64,000 nucleotides of DNA from Acidimicrobiales bacterium (GTDB lineage Bacteria > Actinomycetota > Acidimicrobiia > Acidimicrobiales > SZUA-35), in assembly GCA_020629155.1 (NCBI GenBank), contig JAHDDW010000001.1, positions 477,582-541,581 on the forward strand. Reading direction: 5' to 3'. Shown one piece after another: positions 8,566 to 16,769 of the stretch. Position numbers and translations under genes: made by a program. Under the pieces are notes generated by a model. It was not told the origin of the DNA. It saw only the letters and a list, made by a program, of their open reading frames with translations, and searched no databases. How positions within the stretch are numbered: the first letter of the stretch is position 1; each line of letters begins with the position of its first letter.

Positions 8566-9413
8566 TAACTGTTGACGTAGCAAGCACTCTTACATACCGT
8601 ACACACAGTTCAGCAAGCATGCTATTCAAAATAGCCGTTATGGATACTCCCAATCAATCCGTTCTTGCAGAAAAAATTCAACTCACTTCAGGAGTTCACT
8701 ATCAAGAATTAAAGAGAGATCCTGGAGAGAATCGTCTATTGCGTATATTTGTAGAAACAGCTAGCGAGTTTACGGTTAGTTATACAGCATCAGTTTCGCT
8801 AACACCTAAAACCCAACAGCCAAATGAAGTAGGTGAGACAGATATTGCCGAGTTACCTGAATCGGTATACCGATTTTTAAATCCAAGTCGTTATTGTGAA
8901 TCTGGCCTACTTGGGCAGACAGCGATAAACGAGTTTGGTGCGAGCGCCAAAGGCTATGTACGAGTAAAGCAAATTTCTGATTGGGTAGCTAGCCATATGA
9001 CATACACGCCGGGAAGTTCTGATGCGACAACGACTGCTCAACAAGTCTTAGCTAGTGGACAAGGGGTCTGCCGAGATTACGCACATCTAGCGATTGCTTT
9101 TTGTAGAGGTTTAGGTATTCCTGCACGTTATTTATCTGGCTATGCAGTTAATCTAGAACCGCCCGATTTCCACGGTTTTTTTGAAGCATATCTAGACGGC
9201 GATTGGTACCTATTTGACCCAACGAAACTAGCATCGACAAGAGGGCTTGTAAGAATAGCAGAAGGTTTAGATGCTGCTGAAACAGCATTTACTACTATTT
9301 TCGGTTCAGCGGAAGTGCTTTCGATGAATGTTTCTGCTGCTGAAACATCTGCAAGCGCTATGGCGTCGCCAAGAGTTGAGAACTCTTCATCGCTTGCAGT
9401 TTCTACACGTTGA
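8562..9413 (+). CDS. Anbu-associated transglutaminase-like cysteine protease
   Basis: A 283-residue protein. The N-terminal half (about residues 1 to 120) is the beta-rich bacterial transglutaminase N-terminal region, and residues 135 to 235 form the papain-like transglutaminase core. The catalytic Cys is in GQGVCRDYAHLAIAFCR, the His in DFHGFFEAYL and the Asp in WYLFDPTKL. Such proteins accompany Anbu in most genomes and probably process or modify a peptide substrate in the same pathway. The 4-base overlap with the Anbu gene implies co-translation. The Ser/Ala-rich tail of about 40 residues is probably disordered. Confidence 0.88.
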   Translation: MITVDVASTLTYRTHSSASMLFKIAVMDTPNQSVLAEKIQLTSGVHYQELKRDPGENRLLRIFVETASEFTVSYTASVSLTPKTQQPNEVGETDIAELPESVYRFLNPSRYCESGLLGQTAINEFGASAKGYVRVKQISDWVASHMTYTPGSSDATTTAQQVLASGQGVCRDYAHLAIAFCRGLGIPARYLSGYAVNLEPPDFHGFFEAYLDGDWYLFDPTKLASTRGLVRIAEGLDAAETAFTTIFGSAEVLSMNVSAAETSASAMASPRVENSSSLAVSTR

Positions 9414-9455
9414 TAGTTGCGTGGTCGAGTAGAGCAAAGCAGCCCGATTTTGGAC

Positions 9456-9489
9456 TATAGATCAGTGGCCTTGTACCCACTGGTCTATA
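9456..9489. terminator. Imperfect hairpin between convergent genes
   Basis: A 13-bp stem with one G-T wobble and an 8-base loop (arms 9456-9468 and 9477-9489). It lies across the 3' end of the regulator gene on the minus strand and beyond the transglutaminase gene. Neither side has a clear T-tract, so terminator function is uncertain. Confidence 0.35.
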
Positions 9490-10118
9490 CGGCGGCTGTC
9501 GGGTTTGAACCCGTGCTCGATGCCCCACAGGACAGCTTCAACTCTATTTGTGGCTTCAATTTTTTTGTAGACAGAACGTATATACGTCTTAATCGTGTTG
9601 ATGGATAGAAACAGTAATGAGGCAATTTCTTCGTTAGATTTCCCTTGGGTGATTAACGCTAAAACTTCAGATTCTCGTTCTGAAAGCCCTTCAACACGGC
9701 CAGGCCATCTTAATCCAATTGATAAACAGTCACTTTCAGGAGCTGGGCTAACAACTTTTTCCCCAGCACAAACATCTTCTAAAGCTTCAACTAACTCTTT
9801 AGCAGTTAATGCTTTAGAAATATAGCCTGCAGCTCCTTCTTCTAGAGCCAGGCGTATTTGTTCTGGGTGAAAGTTCCAACTGTAAACAACGACTGCTCCT
9901 ATTTTGGGATTGTGTAGTAACTTAGCGATATCTTTATCGGCGGCTGTTGGTTGCGCGAAAGAATCATAAAGAGCAATATCAACAGAATCCTTTAGTGGGG
10001 CGTTGACAGCAAGTTCTACCACCTTGATTCTGTCTTTATAGGAGTCAAATAGATGTGCAACTCCTGTCACAACAATTTCATAATCATCGATAAGTGTTAC
10101 AGTGATTGGTCGAGCCAT
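9462..10118 (-). CDS. NarL/FixJ-type LuxR-family response regulator
   Basis: About 218 residues. The receiver domain (1 to about 120) starts ITVTLIDDYE with the acidic pair, has the probable phospho-acceptor Asp in VDIALYDSFAQ and the Lys in YISKALTAKEL. The C-terminal LuxR helix-turn-helix (about 145 to 205) reads GLSERESEVLALITQGKSNEEIA and NTIKTYIRSVYKKI. No histidine kinase lies next to it, so it is an orphan regulator in this window. The ATG at 10118 gives the best receiver N-terminus; one three codons upstream (10127) is also open. It is divergent from the small stress-protein genes that follow and could control them, which is inference. Confidence 0.85.
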   Translation of the reverse strand: MARPITVTLIDDYEIVVTGVAHLFDSYKDRIKVVELAVNAPLKDSVDIALYDSFAQPTAADKDIAKLLHNPKIGAVVVYSWNFHPEQIRLALEEGAAGYISKALTAKELVEALEDVCAGEKVVSPAPESDCLSIGLRWPGRVEGLSERESEVLALITQGKSNEEIASLLFLSINTIKTYIRSVYKKIEATNRVEAVLWGIEHGFKPDSRRIDQWVQGH

Positions 10119-10222
10119 GCATTGCAATACTATCTGAGATACACCCGCAAGGGTGTAGGAGCATTAACATTTTTATGGCTAGAGTCACCATAGTAATCTC
10201 ATACATTTTAGAAAGGTTCATA

Positions 10223-10366
10223 ATGGAATTTATACTTTGGATCATCGCAGTTATTCTCGTTGTTTCAGGTCTTGCAGCTTTATGGCGTAAGCAAATCCCC
10301 TATGGAATTGCTCTTATAGTTGTAGGGTTACTAGTTGGACCTGGCGGCGTTAGTATTTTTACATAA
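10223..10366 (+). CDS. GPGG-motif small membrane protein
   Basis: A 47-residue protein with two hydrophobic helices separated by a short LWRKQIP turn and ending GLLVGPGGVSIFT. The GPGG ending matches a class of small membrane proteins seen across actinobacteria, of unknown function. The start at 10223 is supported by a GAAAGG ribosome-binding sequence about 7 bases upstream. It is followed 40 bases later by the CsbD gene. Confidence 0.72.
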   Translation: MEFILWIIAVILVVSGLAALWRKQIPYGIALIVVGLLVGPGGVSIFT

Positions 10367-10406
10367 CTGCTGTCGCAAAATATACACATCAATGAAAGGG
10401 AAATTA

Positions 10407-10574
10407 ATGAGCACTGATAAAGATACTTTACTTGGCAAGGCTAAAAAAACTGTAGGTGATGCAGTAAACGATAAAAGCTTGCAAGAAGAAGGGGTTGAAC
10501 AAGAGACTAAGGGCAAAATTAAAGAAGGAATCGACAAGGTTGCAGACAAAATGAAGGAGCATGTAAATGACTAA
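10407..10574 (+). CDS. CsbD family stress-response protein
   Basis: A 55-residue, Lys/Glu/Asp-rich protein with the CsbD pattern: LLGKAKKTVGDAVNDKSLQEEG followed by ETKGKIKEGIDKVADKMKE. The family is induced under general stress in many bacteria, with no known biochemical activity. The ATG at 10407 is preceded by AAAGGG. Its last 8 bases overlap the start of the SRPBCC gene, so the two are coupled. Confidence 0.82.
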   Translation: MSTDKDTLLGKAKKTVGDAVNDKSLQEEGVEQETKGKIKEGIDKVADKMKEHVND

Positions 10575-11022
10575 CGAAAACGATCACTTGCAGTCCATCG
10601 ATGTTGATGTTCCCGTCAGAGTCGCATACGACCAGTGGACACAGTTTGAACACTTTCCGCGTTTTATGGAAGGTGTAGAATCTGTAACACAACTTGAAGA
10701 TAATCAAGTTCACTGGAAAGTTTCGATTGGAGGAGTAAACCGAGAATTTGTAACAAGAATTACGGAACAGACCCCAGATCATCGCATAGCATGGACAACA
10801 GAAACAGGCCCATTGCATGCTGGTGTCGTCACTTTTCACAAACTTGCTGATGATCAGACACGAGTTACGCTTCAGATGGACTATGAACCTGACGGTTTTT
10901 TAGAGAACGTCGCTGACAAAGTTGGTTTCGTCTCTAATCGTTTAGGCAAAGATATGGAAAACTTTAAGGCTTTCATAGAAGAAAAAGGTGAAGCTTCGGG
11001 CGGATGGCGCGATTCAATTTAG
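10567..11022 (+). CDS. SRPBCC (START-like, polyketide-cyclase type) family protein
   Basis: A 151-residue helix-grip protein. The N-terminal strand SIDVDVPVRVAYDQWTQFE, the segment FPRFMEGVESVTQLED and the C-terminal helix NRLGKDMENFKAFIEEKGE are typical of the cyclase/dehydrase SRPBCC subgroup found next to CsbD-type stress proteins in actinobacteria. It probably binds a hydrophobic ligand; the ligand is unknown. It overlaps the CsbD gene by 8 bases and is followed by a hairpin at 11041. Confidence 0.82.
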   Translation: MTNENDHLQSIDVDVPVRVAYDQWTQFEHFPRFMEGVESVTQLEDNQVHWKVSIGGVNREFVTRITEQTPDHRIAWTTETGPLHAGVVTFHKLADDQTRVTLQMDYEPDGFLENVADKVGFVSNRLGKDMENFKAFIEEKGEASGGWRDSI

Positions 11023-11040
11023 CTTGTACGTATAGAGTTT

Positions 11041-11077
11041 GCTTGCTTAGCAACATGTGTTTCTAAGCAAGCTTTCT
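11041..11077. terminator. Hairpin terminator between convergent genes
   Basis: A perfect 10-bp stem (11041-11050 with 11063-11072) and a 12-base loop, followed on the plus strand by TTTCT. It lies between the SRPBCC gene and the convergent sigma-factor gene, and is a plausible terminator for the stress operon. Confidence 0.55.
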
Positions 11078-11192
11078 ATCCGATAGAAACCAAACAGTAT
11101 CTGGCGGCTATTCAACGATCCGTTAGGTTTGATCGCTAGTACACTTCCAAAGATTTCCCACCCTGCTATAAAGCAGCTTCGTGTGGCCCGAG

Positions 11193-11789
11193 TTAGCTGG
11201 AAGTTTTCTCTAGATGCAAACGCAGCTTTATTAGGCCATCACGAATACGTGTTTTTATCGTACCAGGAGGTACTCCTAGTCTAGAAGCTACTTCGCTGTA
11301 TGTGTAACCGCCATAATATGCGAGCTCAACTGCTTCACGTTGGACCAAGGTCAAACACTGCAAGGCAAGGGAAACTCGCTGGTGTTCAGTAATACTAACG
11401 ACTTCCTCTGCGACAACATCTACTTCAAGAAAAGTATTTTTATATTTGTTGTTGTCACGATTGCGTGCTGCTTGTTCAGATCGCACGCGGTCAACGGCAC
11501 GCCGATGAGCGACCACTGCGACCCAGCTTTTAACAGAACCTTTCATCTCTTTATAGCGAGGCGCGAGACGCCATACCTCAAGGAAAACTTCTTGTTTTAC
11601 TTCTTCAGATTGCGCTTTGTCTCCAAGAACTTTTTTGCATATGCCATAAACTAAAGGTGAAAGCTGGTCATAGATGAAACTAAAAGCGTCATCATCCCCG
11701 GACGCTACAGCTGACATATACAAGCTTAGATGATCAGGCGGCGAGCTAGATACGTTAGATGTCTCACGTTGACCGATGACCAGCTGCAC
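11193..11789 (-). CDS. ECF RNA polymerase sigma factor, SigK-like
   Basis: A 198-residue group-4 sigma factor. Region 2 (about 25 to 95) includes YDQLSPLVYGICKKVL, QSEEVKQEVFLEVWRLAPRY and GSVKSWVAVVAHRRAVDRVRSEQ. Region 4 (about 135 to 195) includes LTLVQREAVELAYYGGYTYSEVASRLGVPPGTIKTRIRDGL. This spacing and wording match the SigK (ECF19) group. The start is GTG at 11789. In mycobacteria SigK is held by the anti-sigma RskA and drives fasciclin-domain antigens. Here a molybdopterin oxidoreductase and a fasciclin lipoprotein are divergently adjacent, but no RskA-like gene is present beside it. Confidence 0.87.
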   Translation of the reverse strand: MQLVIGQRETSNVSSSPPDHLSLYMSAVASGDDDAFSFIYDQLSPLVYGICKKVLGDKAQSEEVKQEVFLEVWRLAPRYKEMKGSVKSWVAVVAHRRAVDRVRSEQAARNRDNNKYKNTFLEVDVVAEEVVSITEHQRVSLALQCLTLVQREAVELAYYGGYTYSEVASRLGVPPGTIKTRIRDGLIKLRLHLEKTSS

Positions 11790-11866
11790 ATAGCCATCTT
11801 AGGCATAGATCGAAACAAAGTACGTTCTTTCCAATCTTTATTAGCAGTAGGTACGAATCAAGGTAG

Positions 11867-13498
11867 ATGAATAAACTTTTTTCTATGTACTTTTGGAGAT
11901 CAGCAATCGCTGGCATAGCGGTGGGGGCAGTCGGCATAGGTGTCGCTGAATTACTGGCTGGGCTATCAAGAGATCTGACCTCCCCCATTTTTGCGGTGGG
12001 AGACCGTGTCGTTGATAACGTGCCTGTTTGGCTAAAAGATTTAGCTATTGAGTGGTTTGGCACAAACGACAAAATTGCATTACTATGCGGCATCGGCTCG
12101 ATCCTAGTGATCTATTCAGCCCTTGTAGGGGTGCTAGCTTTTCGCTGGAAATTCCCAGTAGGAATACTAGGTGTAAGCCTTTTCTCAATTGTGGGTTCAG
12201 CTGCGGCTCTAACTGCTCGGAGCTCAACGCAATGGTGGGTTGTTACACCATCACTAGCTGGTGGTTTAGCAGCTGTTGCAGCCCTCTGGGCTGTTTATCG
12301 ACGCACAAACTCGTTGCTATTTTCCCCTTCTGCTCTACCTACTAAAGGAACTGAGAACGCAGAACTGACTACGACTCATGAACCAGATGTAGAAGCCCAA
12401 GATATTCCAGTAAATAAAAAAGGTCAGATTCAAGTAGTAGATCGCCGCAAATTTTTGTATACCGTTGCTGGTCTCACTGCGGTCTCAGCTGTAGCTGGAG
12501 GTGCAGGACGCTGGCTTAATGCTAGGTTCTCAGCAGCGAAATCAAGAGCCGAGGTGCTATTACCTGCACCTCGCAAACCTCTCCCGGCTACTCCTTCAGA
12601 AATTGAAGTTGTGAAAGAAACACCTTTTTTTACACCCAACAGTGATTTCTACAGAATAGATACAGCACTTAGTGTGCCTCAAGTCCCAATTGATACATGG
12701 ACTTTACATGTTCATGGCATGGTTGAGAAAGAAATAGAAATAACCTTTGATGATTTGTTAAATAGAGACCTTGTTGAAAGTGATATAACTTTGACGTGTG
12801 TCTCAAACGTTGTCGGTGGTGAGCTTGTCGGGACCGCGCGCTGGCTTGGCGCCCGTTTAGACACCTTGCTGCAAGAAGCTGGTGTCAGCTCAGAAGCTGA
12901 CCAGATTGTTGGACGTTCTATCGACGGCTACACCTGCGGGTTCCCGACCGAGATTCTTGATGGTCGTGACGCACTTGTCGCAGTTGGCATGAATGGCGAA
13001 CCTCTACCGCTTGATCATGGGTTCCCAGCCAGATTAATCGTACCTGGTCTTTACGGCTACATTTCAGCGACAAAATGGCTAACAGAAATCGAACTGACAA
13101 CCTTCGCCGCTTTCGACCAGTATTGGGTGCCGAGAGGCTACGCCGACCGTGCTCCTATCAAAATGCAAAGCCGCATCGACTCGCTGCAGGGCCTTCAGCG
13201 CATAGCTCCTGGAAACATTACTATAGGTGGCGTCGCTTGGGCGCAAACAATCGGTATAGAGGCAGTCGAAGTGAAAATTGACGATAGCGATTGGGCAGAA
13301 ACAGATTTGGCGCAAGAACTTAATAGCACAACATGGAGACAATGGACGTTTCCTTGGAAAGCGTTACCTGGTCGTCACACTATTACAGTTCGGGCAAAAG
13401 ATCGTAATGGAACAATCCAAACAGATGAACGCTCCGAACCCCTACCTAATGGCGCAACGGGGCTACATAAAATTGTAGTGCTCGTTGATGCTTCGTAG
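11867..13498 (+). CDS. Membrane-anchored sulfite-oxidase-type molybdopterin oxidoreductase
   Basis: A 543-residue protein. Residues 1 to about 145 contain four hydrophobic segments, and a twin-Arg-like RRKFLYTVAGLT with another hydrophobic stretch lies near residue 190. The catalytic oxidoreductase molybdopterin-binding domain spans about 245 to 420. The probable molybdenum-ligating Cys is Cys311 in DITLTCVSN, and later blocks are DGYTCGFPTE, NGEPLPLDHGFPARLIVPGLYGY and ATKWLTEIEL. The C-terminal 100 residues are the Mo-co dimerisation/Ig-like domain. The substrate is unknown (sulfite, methionine sulfoxide or another compound). It is divergent from the SigK-like gene and upstream of the fasciclin gene, an arrangement that suggests SigK control. 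Confidence 0.87.
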   Translation: MNKLFSMYFWRSAIAGIAVGAVGIGVAELLAGLSRDLTSPIFAVGDRVVDNVPVWLKDLAIEWFGTNDKIALLCGIGSILVIYSALVGVLAFRWKFPVGILGVSLFSIVGSAAALTARSSTQWWVVTPSLAGGLAAVAALWAVYRRTNSLLFSPSALPTKGTENAELTTTHEPDVEAQDIPVNKKGQIQVVDRRKFLYTVAGLTAVSAVAGGAGRWLNARFSAAKSRAEVLLPAPRKPLPATPSEIEVVKETPFFTPNSDFYRIDTALSVPQVPIDTWTLHVHGMVEKEIEITFDDLLNRDLVESDITLTCVSNVVGGELVGTARWLGARLDTLLQEAGVSSEADQIVGRSIDGYTCGFPTEILDGRDALVAVGMNGEPLPLDHGFPARLIVPGLYGYISATKWLTEIELTTFAAFDQYWVPRGYADRAPIKMQSRIDSLQGLQRIAPGNITIGGVAWAQTIGIEAVEVKIDDSDWAETDLAQELNSTTWRQWTFPWKALPGRHTITVRAKDRNGTIQTDERSEPLPNGATGLHKIVVLVDAS

Positions 13499-13539
13499 AT
13501 CCGCATCCTGTGGATCATTTACCATCCAAGGGATAATAA

Positions 13540-14241
13540 ATGATAAAAGTAAAAAGTAATGGCAAACTAATCAAAAAATCACTGGTACTTCTAACAGTTG
13601 CAAGTTTGGCTTTTGCTGCATGTTCAAGTGACGATCCTGAGACAGGGACAGAATCGTCTGCTCCTAGCGAATCTGCTGCGGGATCAGATGTGTCTACCTC
13701 TGAAGGCGATGCTATGGACGATAAAGAAGGCGATGCTATGGACGATAAAGAAGGCGAAGATACTCTAGGTGCTACCGGGCCAGGCTGTGCATCAGTTCCT
13801 GCTGACGGTGAAGGAAGCTTTGCAGGTATGGCTGATGACCCTATCGCAACAGCAGCTTCAAACAATCCATTACTTTCAACATTGGTAACGGCTGTCACAG
13901 AAGCTGAACTAGGCGACACACTAAATAGTGACGGTCCTTTCACCGTATTTGCCCCAGTAAATGATGCTTTTGCTGCTATTCCAGAAGAAGATCTTACTGC
14001 ATTGCTTGCGGATAAAGATGAGTTAACAAAAGTGTTGACATTCCACGTTGTTCCAGAGAAGTTAAGCGCTGAGGATCTAGTGGCTAAAGGTTCTGCGGTT
14101 ACTGTAGAGGGAACCGAACTAACCTTTACCGCTTCTGGAGATGCTGTAGAAGTTAATGGCAGCGCAGCGACACTATGTCAAGATGTACCAACAGCCAATG
14201 GTACGGTACACATTATTGATTCAGTGTTATTGCCAAGCTAG
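13540..14241 (+). CDS. Fasciclin-domain lipoprotein
   Basis: A 233-residue secreted protein. Residues 10 to 27 are a lipoprotein-like signal ending FAAC with the lipidated Cys at 28 (Phe at -3 is slightly unusual). Residues 30 to 80 are a low-complexity Ser/Glu/Asp linker. Residues about 100 to 233 are one fasciclin (FAS1) domain with DGPFTVFAPVNDAFAAIP and TFHVVPEKLSAEDL, ending TANGTVHIIDSVLLPS. It resembles mycobacterial MPT70/MPT83, which are SigK targets, and lies two genes from the SigK-like gene. The linker contains a perfect 24-bp tandem duplication. A strong terminator follows. Confidence 0.92.
   Translation: MIKVKSNGKLIKKSLVLLTVASLAFAACSSDDPETGTESSAPSESAAGSDVSTSEGDAMDDKEGDAMDDKEGEDTLGATGPGCASVPADGEGSFAGMADDPIATAASNNPLLSTLVTAVTEAELGDTLNSDGPFTVFAPVNDAFAAIPEEDLTALLADKDELTKVLTFHVVPEKLSAEDLVAKGSAVTVEGTELTFTASGDAVEVNGSAATLCQDVPTANGTVHIIDSVLLPS
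13702..13749 (+). repeat. Tandem 24-bp repeat in the fasciclin linker
   Basis: Two identical 24-bp units (13702-13725 and 13726-13749) plus the first 8 bases of a third. They encode GDAMDDKE twice in the acidic linker. The perfect DNA identity suggests a recent slippage duplication. Confidence 0.9.
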
Positions 14242-14296
14242 TTACTTAGGGCTTCTTCCCATGGAGTCCTAAAGAAAAGAAATTGTGGTTAATTTC

Positions 14297-14345
14297 AAGA
14301 ATCCTCCAGCCTCTTTCAGGCTGGAGGATTCTTTTTTGTTTTTTG
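14297..14345 (+). terminator. Rho-independent terminator after the fasciclin gene
   Basis: A 16-bp perfect stem (14297-14312 with 14318-14333) and a 5-base loop, followed by a T-rich run from 14332. The stem and T-tract are ideal for intrinsic termination of the upstream transcript. Confidence 0.92.
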
Positions 14346-14426
14346 CAGTTAAAGTGTCGGTACGCTGGGTTTAGCCTGTAGTCGTTAGTTGACGACGTGC
14401 ATACTATCGTGAAAGAAGAATGACAC

Positions 14427-15452
14427 ATGGATAATAATAAAAATAAGGTAATTGATGTACCAACATCGGTAACGCCAACTGACAAGTTAGAGACTATTTT
14501 TAGACACAAAGGTCCGTATTCGACCGTGTACCTCTCGACAATGCCTTTACTTCCTGAAAGCAGCACGAACGTCTTTCAACGTTGGCAAGAGCTGCGCAAG
14601 GAATTAGAAGTCCAAGGAGCAACCCAGGCCGCTTTAGATGCCATAGAGGCAAGAATCACGTTACCTGTTCCAGAAGATACTGCTGCGATTTGTGTGATCG
14701 CTGCTGCTGATGGTTCCACCGTTGTGGACTACGCAATGGAGCCGCCGCGTAAGGATCTAGCGATTGTTGATACGTTGCCATATGCTGCGCCTTTACTTGA
14801 ATGGCAACAGCGTCGCGTACCACATCTTGTTGTGACGATTGATGCAGCAGGTGGCGACATCGTTTCTTTCGGGCTAGACAACTTTAGCGATATAACCACC
14901 TATGAGCAACCGCCCGAGGAGCTAATAGATCCTATAAGTGAGCATGTGAAGGCTTTGGGAGCGAAACTTGTGGTTCTCGCAGGTAGCCCAGAACATATTG
15001 TATTAATTGCCGACAAGCTTGTTATGAAAGTGCCGTTCGACTGCCGAATCATTACCGATTCGGCTGATAAAACAGTCGCTGGGCTTTCTGAAGCAACCGT
15101 TCGCTATGTTACCGATACCGCAGTAAGAAAAACCGTAGACCTTTTAGATGAACAACGATTTCTGGCTGAACATGATGCAGCTGTCGATGGGCTTGCCGAT
15201 ACTGTTGATGCGCTTAATGAGCAAAGGGCTGAAGTGCTTTTGATCCATGATGATCCAACAGATACCCGCCGGCTTTGGGTGGGAGTTAACTCATATGGAT
15301 TGTCCATTGAAGAAAAGCCAGACTATCCTATTAGCGCTCGCGCGATTGATGCCTTAATTACAAGCGCTTTACTGCAAGAAGTTGCAATTCGTATCATTCC
15401 CTCAACGGGAGACGAGGGCCCAGATGACGATATCGCAGTTCTAACAAGATAG
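14427..15452 (+). CDS. Rv2629/Balon-like ribosome hibernation candidate (baeRF family)
   Basis: A 341-residue cytoplasmic protein resembling actinobacterial Rv2629-type proteins. The family is built of archaeo-eukaryotic release-factor-like (eRF1/Pelota) domains, and its relative Balon hibernates ribosomes. Visible features are the N-terminal KLETIFRHKGPYSTVYLSTMP, a middle LGAKLVVLAGSPEHIVLIADKL block and a C-terminal pattern running from AEVLLIHDDPTD to AIDALITSALLQEVAIRIIP. There is no GGQ motif, so peptide release activity is not expected. It follows a terminator and has its own start region with a purine-rich GAAAGAAGA upstream. The family assignment is from remembered sequence style; the hibernation role is inference. 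Confidence 0.7.
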   Translation: MDNNKNKVIDVPTSVTPTDKLETIFRHKGPYSTVYLSTMPLLPESSTNVFQRWQELRKELEVQGATQAALDAIEARITLPVPEDTAAICVIAAADGSTVVDYAMEPPRKDLAIVDTLPYAAPLLEWQQRRVPHLVVTIDAAGGDIVSFGLDNFSDITTYEQPPEELIDPISEHVKALGAKLVVLAGSPEHIVLIADKLVMKVPFDCRIITDSADKTVAGLSEATVRYVTDTAVRKTVDLLDEQRFLAEHDAAVDGLADTVDALNEQRAEVLLIHDDPTDTRRLWVGVNSYGLSIEEKPDYPISARAIDALITSALLQEVAIRIIPSTGDEGPDDDIAVLTR

Positions 15453-15480
15453 CCTGCCTAAGCCATTTTCTAAAAATTTG

Positions 15481-15519
15481 CGGAAATGCTTTCTTATTCT
15501 CGATAAGAAAGCATTTCCG
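15481..15519. terminator. Perfect 17-bp hairpin, probable terminator of mdh
   Basis: Arms 15481-15497 and 15503-15519 with a 5-base loop. On the minus strand it is followed by CAAATTTTTAG, which suits termination of mdh transcription arriving from the right. On the plus strand there is no T-run, so any action on the upstream gene is less likely. Confidence 0.7.
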
Positions 15520-15665
15520 TACCTCAGTGCTGAGAAGTCATTCCACAACTTAATGAAGCTCGCACTCCTTAAGTAACTCTCGACCCTCGAACCTTATTTG
15601 ATACGAGACCCCATTTAAACGCTGCGTATTAATTTTCTAAGGTCCTTACAATTGCAAACGCCTCG

Positions 15666-16670
15666 TTATAGCAAGCCTAACTTGGCTACGGTGTCTCGTT
15701 CGGTAACAAGCTCGGCAGCGCTAGCGTCAATTCGCTTGCGGCTAAACTCGTCGATGTCAAGGCCTTGCACAATTTCATACGTACTCGCCCCATTCGCATC
15801 AACACTAACGGTGCATGGAAAGCTTGAGATAATACCTTCAGGCACGTCGTATGTACCGTCAGAAGGAACTGCCATTGACACCCAATCGCCTTCGGCAGTG
15901 CCAAGCGCCCAATCATGCATATGATCAATCGCAGCGTTCGCAGCAGAAGCAGCAGAAGATGCTCCTCTCGCTTCAATAATTGCAGCACCACGTTTAGCGA
16001 CGGTTGGGATGAAATCGTTTTCGACCCAGTTGTGATCATTCACAGCTTCATATGCGTTTTTGCCGTTCACTTCGCAATGAAACAGATCTGGATATTGGGT
16101 GCTTGAATGGTTTCCCCAAATGGTCATCTTTGCAATGTCTCGCACTGCTGAATCTGTTTTCGCAGCAAGTTGACTTATTGCACGGTTATGGTCAAGGCGA
16201 GTCATCGCATTAAACTGACGAGGGTCAATATCGGGCGCGCTTGCAGATGCAATCAACGCATTTGTGTTAGCAGGGTTGCCGACAACCAACACCTTGATAT
16301 CGCGTGCGGCGTTATCGTTAATAGCTTTACCTTGAGGGCCAAAAATGCCGCCGTTAGCTTCGAGCAAGTCGGCGCGTTCCATACCAGCTTTACGAGGCAT
16401 TGCACCAACAAGCAAACCGTATTTACTGTCGGCGAACGCAACAGCTGGATCATCTGTTTTTACCACGCCAGCGAGCAACGGGAACGCACAATCGTCAAGT
16501 TCCATCGCTACGCCATCTAAGGCACCAAGCGCAGGCGTTATTTCCAACATCTGCAAAATAACTGGCTGATCTGGGCCAAGTAATTGGCCTGAAGCTATGC
16601 GAAAAGCCATCGCATAACCAATCTGTCCTGCTGCGCCTGTTACTGTCACTTTTACTGGAGATTTAGTCAT
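15666..16670 (-). CDS. mdh: Malate dehydrogenase
   Basis: A 334-residue cytosolic NAD-dependent malate dehydrogenase that interconverts malate and oxaloacetate in the TCA cycle. The NAD-binding motif is [19 protein letters not shown], the substrate Arg loop is [22 protein letters not shown] and MTRLDHNRA are present, and the catalytic His is in [12 protein letters not shown]. Length and motifs match the cytosolic-type MDH of actinobacteria. It is separated by about 680 bases from icd, another TCA enzyme on the opposite strand, with a broken toxin-antitoxin pair between them. Confidence 0.96.
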   Translation of the reverse strand: MTKSPVKVTVTGAAGQIGYAMAFRIASGQLLGPDQPVILQMLEITPALGALDGVAMELDDCAFPLLAGVVKTDDPAVAFADSKYGLLVGAMPRKAGMERADLLEANGGIFGPQGKAINDNAARDIKVLVVGNPANTNALIASASAPDIDPRQFNAMTRLDHNRAISQLAAKTDSAVRDIAKMTIWGNHSSTQYPDLFHCEVNGKNAYEAVNDHNWVENDFIPTVAKRGAAIIEARGASSAASAANAAIDHMHDWALGTAEGDWVSMAVPSDGTYDVPEGIISSFPCTVSVDANGASTYEIVQGLDIDEFSRKRIDASAAELVTERDTVAKLGLL

Positions 16671-16745
16671 GGCTACAACACTACATGATGATAGCCACGA
16701 GGCAACCCAGTCGCAAAAACTAGCTACATTCTACCTATCCGATTA

Positions 16746-16769
16746 TCTGCATACAATATAGTATGCAGA
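16746..16769. promoter_or_regulatory. Palindromic operator at the antitoxin start
   Basis: A perfect inverted repeat with 9-bp arms (16746-16754 and 16761-16769) around a 6-base A/T spacer. The right arm contains the ATG of the antitoxin reading frame at 16763. Position and symmetry suit an autoregulatory operator for a ribbon-helix-helix antitoxin. Confidence 0.6.

Noticed and set aside
9470..9540. tRNA-like T-arm sequence (GGGTTTGAACCCG)
   Set aside because: It lies in the coding end of the LuxR gene, the loop is 6 rather than 7 bases, and no acceptor, D or anticodon arms can be built around it.
9417..9608. Plus-strand ORF of 63 codons after the transglutaminase gene
   Set aside because: Antisense to the LuxR C-terminal domain; no resemblance to any protein.
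13522..13530. CCATCC, a SigK-type -35 sequence, before the fasciclin gene
   Set aside because: It is only about 11 bases before the ATG, leaving no room for a -10 element and leader, and no matching -10 is present.
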